Shown: positions 25,974 to 33,660, counted from the first letter of the stretch. The stretch is 33,800 nt of DNA from Nocardia neocaledoniensis (GCF_029868625.1 NZ_JARWOJ010000382.1:1-33800), one strand, 5' to 3'. Numbers and translations are program-made. Notes: generated by a model not told the origin, from the letters alone.

Positions 25974-26918
25974 GTGCGACGGACACTCCTGCTCATCGCG
26001 GCGACCCTGATGCTGGTCGCCTGCCAGGGCGAATCGGTGGACGACAGCATGCCGCGGGGCGGGTTCTGGTCCACCGCGGCGATCTCGGACCAGGATCGGG
26101 CCGGGGTCTTGCGCAAGGTGCGCGCGCTCGATGTGTGCGGGCTGCTGCCGCGGGTCCGGCTGGGCACGCTGGGCAAGGTCAGGGATGTCGAGAACGTGCA
26201 TCCCCAGCAGTGCAGGCTCAACATCGGTGTCGAGGGCCATCTCACGGGCATCGACGCGACGTGGAGCACCGGGGTGATGTTCTCCGGCGAGCCGTCGATG
26301 GACCTGCCGGTGCGCGAGCGGTCCATGGGCGATGTGCGGGTGCTGTTCCACGACGAGCCGTCCGGGTCCGACGATCCACAGGTGCGTGGGAGCTGTCAGG
26401 CGTGGGCGCGGTTCATCTCCGGCGCCGATCTGTCGATGAGTGTGCGCGCGCCCAGCGACGCCTGCGCGACCGCCGAGGCGTTGATGCGGATCGCGCTGGT
26501 CGCGTGGCGCGCCGAACCGGCGCAGGGCAGTTCCCCCGATTCGGACCGGACGGTGGTGACCGGTGCCGACCCGTGCGCCGTCGCCCCGCTGCTCGGCGTC
26601 ACCGTGCCGGTGGCCGACCAGGGCGTCACGACGTGCCGGCTCACCGTCGACGGGCACGCGGCCGTGGTCACCTACGACTACAACGACGAGCGCTCGATCG
26701 TCGACGACACCCCGGCCTTCACCGTCGGCACCCGGCAGGTGTACCGCTTCGACGGGACGCAGTCCGAGGTCACCGCCCTGTCGGTGATCGTCGGCCCGCG
26801 CATGGCACCCGGCCCGACCGACGCCCTGCTCGGTCCCCGGGTGCCGACCGTCGCGGTGACCGCCGACTCGGCCGTCGCCGAGCGGGTCATGCGCGAGACC
26901 CTGGCCGTATTTCCCTGA
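25974..26918 (+). CDS. Six-cysteine lipoprotein, DUF3558-like, paralogue 2
   Basis: Lipoprotein of 314 aa from a GTG start, supported by GAAGGGA at 25961-25967. The lipobox is MLVAC. Cys motifs follow the order of its neighbours: ALDVCGLLPRVRLGTLG with QQCRLNI; GSCQAWARF with DACATAE; GADPCAVAPLLGVTVPV with TTCRLTV. The first motif has DVC in place of DPC. It ends VGPRMAPGPTD...VMRETLAVFP, and its sequence is clearly diverged from paralogues 1 and 3. Function is unknown; it is probably exposed on the outer face of the membrane. Confidence 0.82.
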   Translation: MRRTLLLIAATLMLVACQGESVDDSMPRGGFWSTAAISDQDRAGVLRKVRALDVCGLLPRVRLGTLGKVRDVENVHPQQCRLNIGVEGHLTGIDATWSTGVMFSGEPSMDLPVRERSMGDVRVLFHDEPSGSDDPQVRGSCQAWARFISGADLSMSVRAPSDACATAEALMRIALVAWRAEPAQGSSPDSDRTVVTGADPCAVAPLLGVTVPVADQGVTTCRLTVDGHAAVVTYDYNDERSIVDDTPAFTVGTRQVYRFDGTQSEVTALSVIVGPRMAPGPTDALLGPRVPTVAVTADSAVAERVMRETLAVFP

Positions 26919-27014
26919 GCAGGGTCACAACATTCCGGGCACGATGTTTGCGGCCGGATTGCCACCCGGGCAGACTCGGAGCGCGGACTTGTTCCACCGA
27001 GGACAGGGGTGCTG

Positions 27015-27986
27015 ATGAATCGTCGGTTGGTACTGGCCGCCGCCCTGTTGCTGTGCTGCGCCGCCTGCGGTGACGACGACGCGGGCGAATCCTCGACGGA
27101 GGCCGTGCCGCCCGCGCCGGTGATCCCGGCGCCACCGCCCGAATTCTGGTCGCAGCCCGCCACGACCGAACAGCAGCGCGCGACCGTCGCCCAGGCGACC
27201 AGGCAGATCGACGTGTGCGCGCTGATTCCGCGCGACACGCTGTCGACCCTGGCCGAGATCCACGACGTGACGGTCGGCCTGGACTCGTGCCGCGCGGTGC
27301 TCGGCTCGGCGGCTCCGGGCGAGGGCACCACCCTCACCTGGCACGCGACGCTGCTGCCGGACCTGACCCCCGGCCGCGGTGTCAGCAAGAACCTCGGCGA
27401 CGTGCAGATCCGCCTGGTCCCCGACCGCGACGAGGGCATGCCGCGTTCCTGCGGCGCCACCGCCCACTTCCCGGCGGGCGCCGCCTTCTACCTCGGCCTG
27501 ACCACCCCACCCGGGCAGGACCCGTGCGCGGTCGCCGACGGCCTGCTGCCCGGCATGCTGGACCGCTGGCGGGCCGCACCGCCCCAGGGCACCTCCCCCG
27601 ACACCGTCGCCACCGTGCTGCTCGGCGCCGACCCGTGCGCGGTCCGCGCGAAACTCGCGGGCACCGTCGACTCGGGCAAACAGCGCCTCACCGCCTGCCT
27701 GTTCCACTACCGGGGCGAGGACATCACCGTCAGCTACGAGTACCGGGTGCCGGCCTACCTGGCGGCGCGCAGTACCGAAGAGAAGATCGGCGACCGCACG
27801 GTGCACCGGTCTGTCTCGGTCTACGACAGCCGCATCCCGATGTACACCGCGGCGGTCGGCCCCGAATTACCCACCGAGAGCACAGCATTCGGCACCCGCC
27901 TGCCGATCGTCGAGGTGACCGCGGCCACCGACGATGTCGCCCGCGACGTCATGGGCCACATCCTGGCCATCTTCCCGCAGTCGTGA
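27015..27986 (+). CDS. Six-cysteine lipoprotein, DUF3558-like, paralogue 3
   Basis: Lipoprotein of 323 aa with lipobox LCCAAC and an acidic linker GDDDAGESSTE. Cys motifs: QIDVCALIPRDTLSTLA with DSCRAVL; RSCGATAHFP with QDPCAVADGLLPGML; GADPCAVRAKLAG with TACLFHYRGED. The YRGxDI segment after the last Cys is shared with paralogue 1, so these two are the closest pair. The ATG at 27015 is preferred because AGGGG at 27005-27009 is well spaced for it; a GTG at 27009 would add two residues. It converges on mgtE with a 62-bp gap. Function is unknown. Confidence 0.82.
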   Translation: MNRRLVLAAALLLCCAACGDDDAGESSTEAVPPAPVIPAPPPEFWSQPATTEQQRATVAQATRQIDVCALIPRDTLSTLAEIHDVTVGLDSCRAVLGSAAPGEGTTLTWHATLLPDLTPGRGVSKNLGDVQIRLVPDRDEGMPRSCGATAHFPAGAAFYLGLTTPPGQDPCAVADGLLPGMLDRWRAAPPQGTSPDTVATVLLGADPCAVRAKLAGTVDSGKQRLTACLFHYRGEDITVSYEYRVPAYLAARSTEEKIGDRTVHRSVSVYDSRIPMYTAAVGPELPTESTAFGTRLPIVEVTAATDDVARDVMGHILAIFPQS

Positions 27987-28048
27987 TCGACCGGGGCTCG
28001 TCGCCCTCGCAGGTCCGGATATCGGAATGAGGGTGGGTGGGCGCGGGG

Positions 28049-29494
28049 TCAGATGCCGAGCACGAGCTTGGCCGTCGTGAAGTAGATGATCAGCCCGGTC
28101 GCGTCGACCAGGGTGGTCACCATGGGCGCCGAGACCACGGCCGGGTCGATGCGGAACTTCTTGGCCAGCAACGGCATCGTGCCGCCGATGGTGGCCGCCC
28201 AGCCGCAGATGATCACCAGGGTGATCGCCACGACGACCGCGATCTTCGGGCCGACGAACAGGGTTCCGATGAGCAGACCCGCCGCCGCGAGCATGCTGCC
28301 GAGCACCAGCCCGACCCGGCATTCCCGCCAGATCACCTTGAACAGGTCCGAGACCCGCACCTCACCCACCGCCAGGGCGCGCACACACGCGGTCGCGGCC
28401 TGCGCGCCCGCGTTGCCGCCCGCGCCGATCAGCAGCGGGATGAACAGCGCCAGGCTCGCGGCCTGCTCGAGGGTCGTGGAGAACACGTCGGTGACGCTGA
28501 CGGTCAGCGTGGCCGCGAACAGCAGCAGCATCAGCCACAGCGCCCGGTAGCGTGCCAGCTGGAACACCTTGGCGGCCATGTAGTGACCCTCCCACGGCGC
28601 CGAGCCGGCCTGCTTGGCCACGTCCTCGCTGTCGGCGGCCTCGAGCACCTCCATCGCGTCGTCGATGGTGAGCAGGCCGACGACCCGGTCCTCGCTGTCG
28701 ACGACGACCAGGTTGATGTCGTTGGTCGAGCTCATCAGGCGCGCGGCCTTCTCGGCGGAATCGGTGGCGCGCACGAAAGCCGGTTCGGTAACCACCAATT
28801 CGGACACCATGGCCTCGGGGGCGTGCAGCACCAGCTCACGCAGTTCGACGATGCCGGTGAGCTTGCGGCCGCAGTCGACCACGGGCAGCGTGTACACCGT
28901 CTCGGCGTTGGCACCCTTGGCGCGCACCCAGCTCAGCGCCTGGGCGACGGTCAGATTGTCCGGCAGCGCAACGACTTCCGGCGTCATGTACTGCCCGACC
29001 GAGCCCTCGGGGTAGCCGAGCAGCGTGGCGGTCATCCGGCGCTCGCGCGGGCTGAGCCCGGCCAGGACCTTCTTGGCCACCTTCGCCGGCGCCTCGTGCA
29101 GCATGCGGGCGCGGTCGTCGGGGTCCATCGCCTCGACGAGATCGCGGAAGCTCTTCTCCCGCAGGCCCTGCAGGATCTGCTGCTGGTCGACCGGCTCGAG
29201 TTCCTCGAACACGGTGATCGCGCGATCCTTGTCGAGCAGCCGGAACACGACACCGGCCTGCACCGCGTCCATTCGGGCGAGCGCGTCGGCGATGACGTGC
29301 GGCGGGCGGTTGTCGAGCCAGTCCATGGCGCCGTCGACCCGGCGGGTCTCGACGATGTCGCGCACCGACTCCGACAGGATCTCCAGCGCTTCGGTCACCG
29401 AATGATCTTCGGCGACAACAGGAGTCGGCTCTGGACGCGGCGAATCCGCGGCGGGGGTGACGTGACGTGCTTCGATGAGATCGATCTGCGACAT
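28049..29494 (-). CDS. mgtE: Magnesium transporter MgtE
   Basis: Mg2+ channel/transporter of 481 aa. The N-terminal helical domain (about 35-145: LARMDAVQAGVVFRLLDKDRAITVFEELEP) is followed by two CBS domains (about 155-275: YMTPEVVALPDNLTVAQAL and LVVTEPAFVRATDSAEKAARLM...DSEDRVVGLLTIDD). A five-helix pore domain (about 310-481) contains the family signatures LFIPLLIGAGGNAGAQAATACVRALA and GGTMPLLAKKFRIDPAVVSAPMVTTLVDATGLIIYF, with acidic pore residues. In characterised MgtE proteins the cytosolic domains close the pore when Mg2+ is high. Start at MSQIDLIEA (29494); the ribosome-binding site AGAGGA is only moderate. A long leader with a small ORF precedes it. Confidence 0.95.
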   Translation of the reverse strand: MSQIDLIEARHVTPAADSPRPEPTPVVAEDHSVTEALEILSESVRDIVETRRVDGAMDWLDNRPPHVIADALARMDAVQAGVVFRLLDKDRAITVFEELEPVDQQQILQGLREKSFRDLVEAMDPDDRARMLHEAPAKVAKKVLAGLSPRERRMTATLLGYPEGSVGQYMTPEVVALPDNLTVAQALSWVRAKGANAETVYTLPVVDCGRKLTGIVELRELVLHAPEAMVSELVVTEPAFVRATDSAEKAARLMSSTNDINLVVVDSEDRVVGLLTIDDAMEVLEAADSEDVAKQAGSAPWEGHYMAAKVFQLARYRALWLMLLLFAATLTVSVTDVFSTTLEQAASLALFIPLLIGAGGNAGAQAATACVRALAVGEVRVSDLFKVIWRECRVGLVLGSMLAAAGLLIGTLFVGPKIAVVVAITLVIICGWAATIGGTMPLLAKKFRIDPAVVSAPMVTTLVDATGLIIYFTTAKLVLGI

Positions 29495-29847
29495 GGGAGA
29501 GTCCTCTGGCGCGAGTGCGCGCACACCCACGACGAGGCCGCGGGGATGCTACGAGAGTGGATCGGGAAACGGTGTGGCACACCGCGGGCGTCGACCACCA
29601 CGACCGTGTCGCACAGCCGATCTCACCGGCCGGAAATCAGTGCGAGGACGAAGGGGCGACGCCGCGCGGCCTTCGACTGGGGGGTTCGCTGCGCATCGCA
29701 ACACCACCTCCTCGCCGTCGCTGCAGGCCATCGCCGATGCAGATCGCTTGGAGTACCCACCCGGGCACACCCTTCCACCTGCAGAATACATGCGGTGGTC
29801 CCATGTTTCATCTTTACCGGGAGTACCACTGGTCACAGTGATGTGTG
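29495..29847 (-). promoter_or_regulatory. Long mgtE leader region
   Basis: This 353-nt gap lies between the TetR stop and mgtE. On the minus strand, in order, it holds a palindrome CACTGTGACCAGTG (29827-29840), a -10-like TAAAGAT near 29810, and a long-range inverted repeat CTGCAGG/CCTGCAG (arms 29778-29784 and 29721-29727, 50-nt loop). These are followed by the 19-codon leader ORF (29637-29696) and 142 further bases to mgtE. I looked for the conserved M-box core and did not find it. A structured, translated leader controlling mgtE is inference. Confidence 0.45.
29637..29696 (-). CDS. Putative Pro/Arg-rich leader peptide of mgtE (19 aa)
   Basis: The ORF encodes MRSEPPSRRPRGVAPSSSH. Its Shine-Dalgarno AGGAGGTG (29705-29712, minus strand) is a perfect complement of the 16S 3' end, with 8-nt spacing, and is stronger than that of mgtE itself. 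The peptide has four prolines, including a Glu-Pro-Pro run at residues 4-6, and four arginines after the start. Enterobacterial Mg2+-transporter leaders use short Pro-rich ORFs (MgtL, MgtP) to sense Mg2+ through ribosome behaviour, and the position here invites the same idea. Chance occurrence of a GC-rich purine run before an ATG remains possible. Confidence 0.45.
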   Translation of the reverse strand: MRSEPPSRRPRGVAPSSSH

Positions 29848-30429
29848 TCACATCGGACGCGGCAACCCGGCGATGACCGTGTCGACCGCCCGTTCGGCCA
29901 GCGCTCGGAGCTCGGCGCGGTCCAGATGGCGCAGCGGTCCACGCAGGGCGAGTTCGGCGAAGCCGTGCACGGTCGACCAGCAGCTCCACGTGGCGCCGGC
30001 GCGCGCGGCGGGATCGAGGTCGCCGATGTGGACCATCATGTCGAGCGCGTCCGTCAGGGCGAGGTACGCGGGTGAGTCGCGGACCGATTCGGGCGAGGTG
30101 TCCCCCGCACCGAAGAAGGCCACGGCGAACCACCCCGGCTCCGTGAGCGCGAACCCGATGTAGCCGAGCCCGACCGCGCGCAGCCGCGCGCGCGGACTGT
30201 CGGGAACCTGCTCGGCGGCCATGCCCGCCGCCATCGCGGCCTCGATCGCGGCCGACACCGCGCGCAGCAGCGCCTGGCGATCGGGAAAGTGCCGGTAGGC
30301 GGCATTGGGCGTGACTCCGACGCGCCGGGTGGCGGCGCGGATCGTCAGCGCTTCGGGCCCGCCCGACCTGGTGAGCTCCAGGCCTGCGTCGACCAGGGCG
30401 GCGGCGAGATCGCCGTGATGGTAGGCCAA
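29848..30429 (-). CDS. TetR-family transcriptional regulator, TTG start
   Basis: Repressor of 193 aa. The first residues after the TTG are AYHHGDLAAALVDAGLELTRSG, the standard TetR opening. The helix-turn-helix is TIRAATRRVGVTPNAAYRHFPDRQALLRAVS. The ligand domain contains LGYIGFALTEPGWFAVAFFGAGD, the WHG type also seen in the TetR at 12658-13227. I chose TTG at 30429 because GAGGAG ends nine bases upstream and the next upstream in-frame start would run through the operator. It is divergent from the DUF899 gene, which is the likely target besides itself. Confidence 0.85.
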   Translation of the reverse strand: MAYHHGDLAAALVDAGLELTRSGGPEALTIRAATRRVGVTPNAAYRHFPDRQALLRAVSAAIEAAMAAGMAAEQVPDSPRARLRAVGLGYIGFALTEPGWFAVAFFGAGDTSPESVRDSPAYLALTDALDMMVHIGDLDPAARAGATWSCWSTVHGFAELALRGPLRHLDRAELRALAERAVDTVIAGLPRPM

Positions 30430-30454
30430 CCCTTGACGCTCCTCTCCTGCGAAG

Positions 30455-30491
30455 TCTACGGTGTGAACATACCAAATGTGCACGCCGTAGA
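30455..30491. promoter_or_regulatory. Long TetR-type operator between tetR and the DUF899 gene
   Basis: TCTACGGTGTGAACAT (30455-30470) and ATGTGCACGCCGTAGA (30476-30491) form an inverted repeat with 14 of 16 positions matching and a 5-nt spacer. For the plus-strand gene TTGACG (30433-30438), 18 nt and TACGGT (30457-30462) make a plausible promoter whose -10 lies in the left arm. Repressor binding would therefore block that gene directly. The TetR translation start is 26 bp away on the other side. Confidence 0.65.
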
Positions 30492-30510
30492 CATTGGAAG
30501 GGTGGTCATC

Positions 30511-31197
30511 ATGACCGCATTGCCGACGATCGTCGATCACGACACCTGGCAGGCCGAACTCGACAAGCTCCGGGTGCGAGAGAAGGCCGCGACCCGCGAA
30601 CTCGACGCCATCGCGGCGCAGCGGCGACGGCTACCCGCCGTGGAACTGCCGCCCTACACACTGAAGGCCGAAGACGGCAGCGATGTCTCGCTGGCCGAGG
30701 TCTTCGACGGACACTCCCAGCTGATCACCTACCACCACATGTGGACCGACGGGAACACCTGGCAGTGCCCCGGCTGCACCGGCCTGACCGCCCAGTACGC
30801 GCGGCTGGACTTCCTCGCGGCCTACGACGCGCGCTTCGTCATCGTCACGCAGGGACCGATCGACGAGGTGCTGGCCTACAAGCGCCGCGTCGGCAACACG
30901 ATGACCTGGTATTCGACCCACGACAGCCCCTTCGGCGCCGATATGGGCGCAGGCCCGGGCGAGGGCTTCGCGGTGAACACCTTCCTGCGCGACGGCGACA
31001 CCGTCTACCGCAGCTGGCACACCGACGGCCGCGGCACCGAGCAACTCGCCTACACCTTCGGCCTGGTCGACGCGCTCCCCTACGGCAGGCAGGAGGAATG
31101 GCAGGACAGCCCCGAGGGCTGGCCGCAGTCACCGACCTACAGCCGCTGGCCCAGCTCCAAGGACATCGCCGCCGCTTACGGCGACCCGAACGCCTGA
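30511..31197 (+). CDS. DUF899 family thioredoxin-like protein
   Basis: Cytosolic protein of 228 aa. DUF899 proteins have a thioredoxin-like fold related to AhpC/TSA. Visible family features: an N-terminal helix with REKAATRELDAIAAQRRRLP, LAEVFDGHSQLITYHHMW, the CPGC motif in NTWQCPGCTGLTAQ, and the tail YGRQEEWQDSPEGWPQ with SRWPSSKDIAAAYG. The CxxC pair suggests a redox role, but no substrate is known. GGAAGGGTGG at 30496-30505 precedes the ATG. It is divergent from a TetR gene across a large operator and probably induced by that regulator's ligand. Its last 22 bases overlap the convergent HAD-like gene. Confidence 0.87.
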   Translation: MTALPTIVDHDTWQAELDKLRVREKAATRELDAIAAQRRRLPAVELPPYTLKAEDGSDVSLAEVFDGHSQLITYHHMWTDGNTWQCPGCTGLTAQYARLDFLAAYDARFVIVTQGPIDEVLAYKRRVGNTMTWYSTHDSPFGADMGAGPGEGFAVNTFLRDGDTVYRSWHTDGRGTEQLAYTFGLVDALPYGRQEEWQDSPEGWPQSPTYSRWPSSKDIAAAYGDPNA

Positions 31198-31703
31198 CCC
31201 GCGAGGTCCGCGCCGACCACCTGCTCGACGGCGCGCCAGTCGGGTGTCGGGATCACCCAGTCCGGAGCGGGCTCGGGCTGGACCCCGTACAGGTACAGCC
31301 GCGGCACCAGCCCGCGCAGCGCCCGGTGCACGTCGAGGCGATCGTCGATCATGTGCGTGATCCCCAGGTCCACGCAGTGCGGGGCCTTGCCCGCCCTGGT
31401 CCGGCAGAAGCGGAGGTTCTCCCGGGGAATACCGGTGCGCGCGGCGAACTCGTGGTGATCGAGCCACTGGCGGGTTCGCTCCTCGACGCGCGGGCCGCAT
31501 TTCGAAATGACCCAGGCGTTGCCGTCGAAGCGGTCCACCAGCCGAGCCAGCACCTCGAAGGCGTCGGGACTCGGTGGCGTGCTCATGGCTTCGGCGAAGC
31601 CGCCCGACAGGAAGGTCGTGTCCGCGGCACCGGGGGCCAGCGCGGCGCCCTGGATGACCCGGCCGAAGTCGACGCCGAGTCGTGGTTGCCGGATATCTTT
31701 CAT
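31176..31703 (-). CDS. HAD-like hydrolase family protein
   Basis: Protein of 175 aa. RLGVDFGRVIQG at residues 8-19 resembles HAD motif I, with Asp as possible nucleophile but Gly instead of the usual second Asp. WVISKCGPRVEERTRQWL gives a Ser after a hydrophobic strand (motif II). KAPHC may supply the motif III Lys, and THMIDDRLDV matches the acidic motif IV. Similar small HAD-like proteins occur in actinomycetes. Substrate unknown, and the altered motif I makes activity uncertain. The ATG at 31703 is chosen because the fold starts there; upstream sequence is not protein-like, and no good ribosome-binding site is seen. Confidence 0.72.
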   Translation of the reverse strand: MKDIRQPRLGVDFGRVIQGAALAPGAADTTFLSGGFAEAMSTPPSPDAFEVLARLVDRFDGNAWVISKCGPRVEERTRQWLDHHEFAARTGIPRENLRFCRTRAGKAPHCVDLGITHMIDDRLDVHRALRGLVPRLYLYGVQPEPAPDWVIPTPDWRAVEQVVGADLAGQAFGSP

Positions 31704-31860
31704 ACCGGCCCGAGCATGCCCGGTTCCGGCGGGTGTGCCAACCGAATAACGGCCGGTCCAGGATTCGGCGCGGCGCGCGTCCAATAGTTGCGCGGGTGCG
31801 CGGCGGTGGGAAAGGTGGGTGGGGCAGCTCACGTCAGGTCAACACACCGAGGAGAAACTC

Positions 31861-32853
31861 GTGCGCTTCGGCATCTTCGTCCCCCAGGGTTGGCGGCTCG
31901 ACCTGGTCGGCATCGAACCGGCGGATCAGTGGTCGGTGATGCGCGAACTGGCGCAGCGCTTCGACGCGGGCTCGGACTGGGAATCGATCTGGGTGTACGA
32001 CCATTTCCACACGGTGCCGGTGCCGACGAACGAGGCCACCCACGAGGCGTGGACCCTCATGTCGGCCTTCGCGGCCAGCACGTCCCGGGTCCGGCTCGGT
32101 CAGATGTGTACGGCCATGAGCTACCGCAACCCCGCCTACCTGGCCAAGGTGGCCGCCACCGTCGACCTGATCTCGGGTGGCCGGGTGGAGATGGGTATCG
32201 GTGGCGGCTGGTACGAACACGAGTGGCGCGCTTACGGTTACGGGTTCCCCTCCGCCGGTGAGCGGCTGGGCAGGCTCGACGAGGGTGTGCAGATCTTCCG
32301 CCAGGCCTGGCAGACCGGCCGGGCCACCCTGAACGGGAAGTACTACCAGGTCGACGATGCCATCGTGCACCCGAAGCCGTTGCAGGAGAACGGTATCCCG
32401 ATCTGGATCGCGGGCGGCGGCGAGAAGAAGACGCTGCGCATCGCCGCGACCTACGCGAACTACACCAACTTCTCCGGCGAGCCGGCGGAGTTCACCCGCA
32501 AGTCCGACATCCTGCGCGCCCACTGCGCGGAGGTCGGCACCGACTTCGCGGCCATCACCCGCAGTTCCAACTTCAACGCCATCGTCGGCAGCACCGAATC
32601 CGAAGTCCAGGAACGTCTCTCCACCGTGATCGACCGCTACACCCCGTTCCTCGGCGCCGACGAGGCCAAGGCCCGCGTGCACGAACAGTTCGACGACAGC
32701 GCCGCCGTCGGCACCCCCGAACAGATCGTCGAACGCCTCACCGCCGTCAAGGATCTCGGTCTCGCCTACGCCATCCTCAACTTCCCCGAAGCCGCCTACG
32801 ACACCTCGGGCATCGAGCTCTTCGAACGCGAGGTCATCCCGGCCCTGCGCTGA
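31861..32853 (+). CDS. LLM-class F420-dependent oxidoreductase
   Basis: Luciferase-like (beta/alpha)8 barrel protein of 330 aa. Family features: VRFGIFVPQGWRLDLVG at the first strand, SIWVYDHFHTVP, RVRLGQMCTAMSYRNPAYLAKVAATVDLISGGRVEMGIGGGWYEHEWRAYG (the cofactor-binding core), and IPIWIAGGGEKKTLRIAATYANYTNF. In actinomycetes such proteins usually use F420 rather than FMN; that is family-based inference. The substrate is unknown. GAGGAG at 31849-31854 with six-base spacing fixes the GTG at 31861. It is divergent from the HAD-like gene; CCGAAT/ATTCGG repeats (31742-31768) lie in the shared gap. Confidence 0.9.
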   Translation: MRFGIFVPQGWRLDLVGIEPADQWSVMRELAQRFDAGSDWESIWVYDHFHTVPVPTNEATHEAWTLMSAFAASTSRVRLGQMCTAMSYRNPAYLAKVAATVDLISGGRVEMGIGGGWYEHEWRAYGYGFPSAGERLGRLDEGVQIFRQAWQTGRATLNGKYYQVDDAIVHPKPLQENGIPIWIAGGGEKKTLRIAATYANYTNFSGEPAEFTRKSDILRAHCAEVGTDFAAITRSSNFNAIVGSTESEVQERLSTVIDRYTPFLGADEAKARVHEQFDDSAAVGTPEQIVERLTAVKDLGLAYAILNFPEAAYDTSGIELFEREVIPALR

Positions 32854-32880
32854 CCGAAGCGGCGCCGCCGCGATGTGGCC

Positions 32881-32912
32881 TTGACCACCCCCGGCGTGAG
32901 AACTATGTTCTC
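32881..32912 (+). promoter_or_regulatory. Sigma-70-like promoter with a palindrome over the -10
   Basis: TTGACC (32881-32886), 17 nt, then TATGTT (32904-32909). The perfect palindrome GAGAAC-TAT-GTTCTC (32898-32912) covers the -10. The transcript would start about 32916, nearly 200 nt before the RDD-like gene, its only plausible target. The 254-bp gap 32854-33107 otherwise shows no gene I can recognise; its Gly/Ser/Pro-rich open frames look like chance. Confidence 0.45.
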
Positions 32913-33107
32913 TCGCCAACAGAGCTGGACATGCGCGGTCACCGTTCGCATCCACGGGCCGGGCTCTGCGGGGGCCGAGCTACCCGGCGATGGCGGAAGT
33001 GGTTCCGGTGGTAGCGGTTCGGCGTCCGGGTCGCCCTGGTCGACCGGCTCGGCGGGCACAAGGTCGACACCGGGTGTTCGTTAAGCGGAGTCCCGCACGC
33101 TGACCCC

Positions 33108-33560
33108 ATGACCAACGCAGCACCGCCCCGCCGCGCGACGAGGACCGGCGCCTACGAGCGCGATGCCGAGGGACACCTGAGGTTCGTCGCGGCCGAGACC
33201 GGAGAACTTGCCCGGCCGAAGGACGAATTCGTCCTCTCAGGACGCACTATCGATGGCGACGAGACCGGGGTGATCCCCTCCTTCCTCATCGACATGACTC
33301 TGCACGCCGCGATCGGCGCCACGGTCTGGTACCTCGCCTCCGGTCCGACCGCCGTGGTGTACGGGCTGCTCGCCTGGCTCGCCGCCTCGTTCCTGCACCG
33401 CACGATCGTCCAGCGCCTCACCCGAACCACCATCGGCAAGTGCTCCTTCGGGCTGCGCATGCGCAACCCCGACGGCACCTACCCCTCCCTCTGGCAGCTC
33501 ATCGCCCAGTGGTTCCGCGGCGGCTGGGCCTGCTTCGACTTCTTCGGCACCTTCAGCTGA
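33108..33560 (+). CDS. RDD-like small membrane protein
   Basis: Protein of 150 aa. A polar N-terminus (TGAYERDAEGHLRFVAAETGE) leads to FLIDMTLHAAIGATVWYLA and AVVYGLLAWLAASFLHRTIV, two likely membrane segments. RTTIGKCSFGLRMRNPDGTYPSLWQLIAQWFRGGW resembles the conserved second half of RDD proteins (GK..FGLR....DG..P). The Arg-Asp-Asp signature itself is reduced to ..IPSFLIDM. Function unknown. Only a distant GGAG (33088-33091) precedes the ATG. A poly-G run starts six bases after its stop, where the sequence quality becomes doubtful, so the last residues need caution. Confidence 0.7.
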   Translation: MTNAAPPRRATRTGAYERDAEGHLRFVAAETGELARPKDEFVLSGRTIDGDETGVIPSFLIDMTLHAAIGATVWYLASGPTAVVYGLLAWLAASFLHRTIVQRLTRTTIGKCSFGLRMRNPDGTYPSLWQLIAQWFRGGWACFDFFGTFS

Positions 33561-33564
33561 CACG

Positions 33565-33660
33565 AAAGGGGGGGGGGGCGGGGGGGGCCGCCCCCGTAGG
33601 CCGGGGTGAGCGCCCAGCCAGCAACCGGCCCACCCCACCCCCCCCCGGCCCACGCCGGGC
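33565..33660. other. Homopolymer-rich, probably erroneous junction
   Basis: Runs of about ten G, eight G, five C and ten C alternate within about 95 bases, unlike anything else in the window. They separate the RDD-like gene from a fragment of an unrelated gene that breaks exactly at this border. This is best explained as low-quality or chimeric contig-end sequence. Confidence 0.6.

Noticed and set aside
29495..29847. M-box or ydaO riboswitch before mgtE
   Set aside because: I looked for the conserved core sequences on the minus strand and found none; only unspecific repeats and a small ORF are present.
32875..33084. Gly/Ser-rich 69-codon open frame before the RDD-like gene
   Set aside because: It starts upstream of the predicted promoter, lacks a ribosome-binding site and has the composition of translated GC-rich non-coding sequence.
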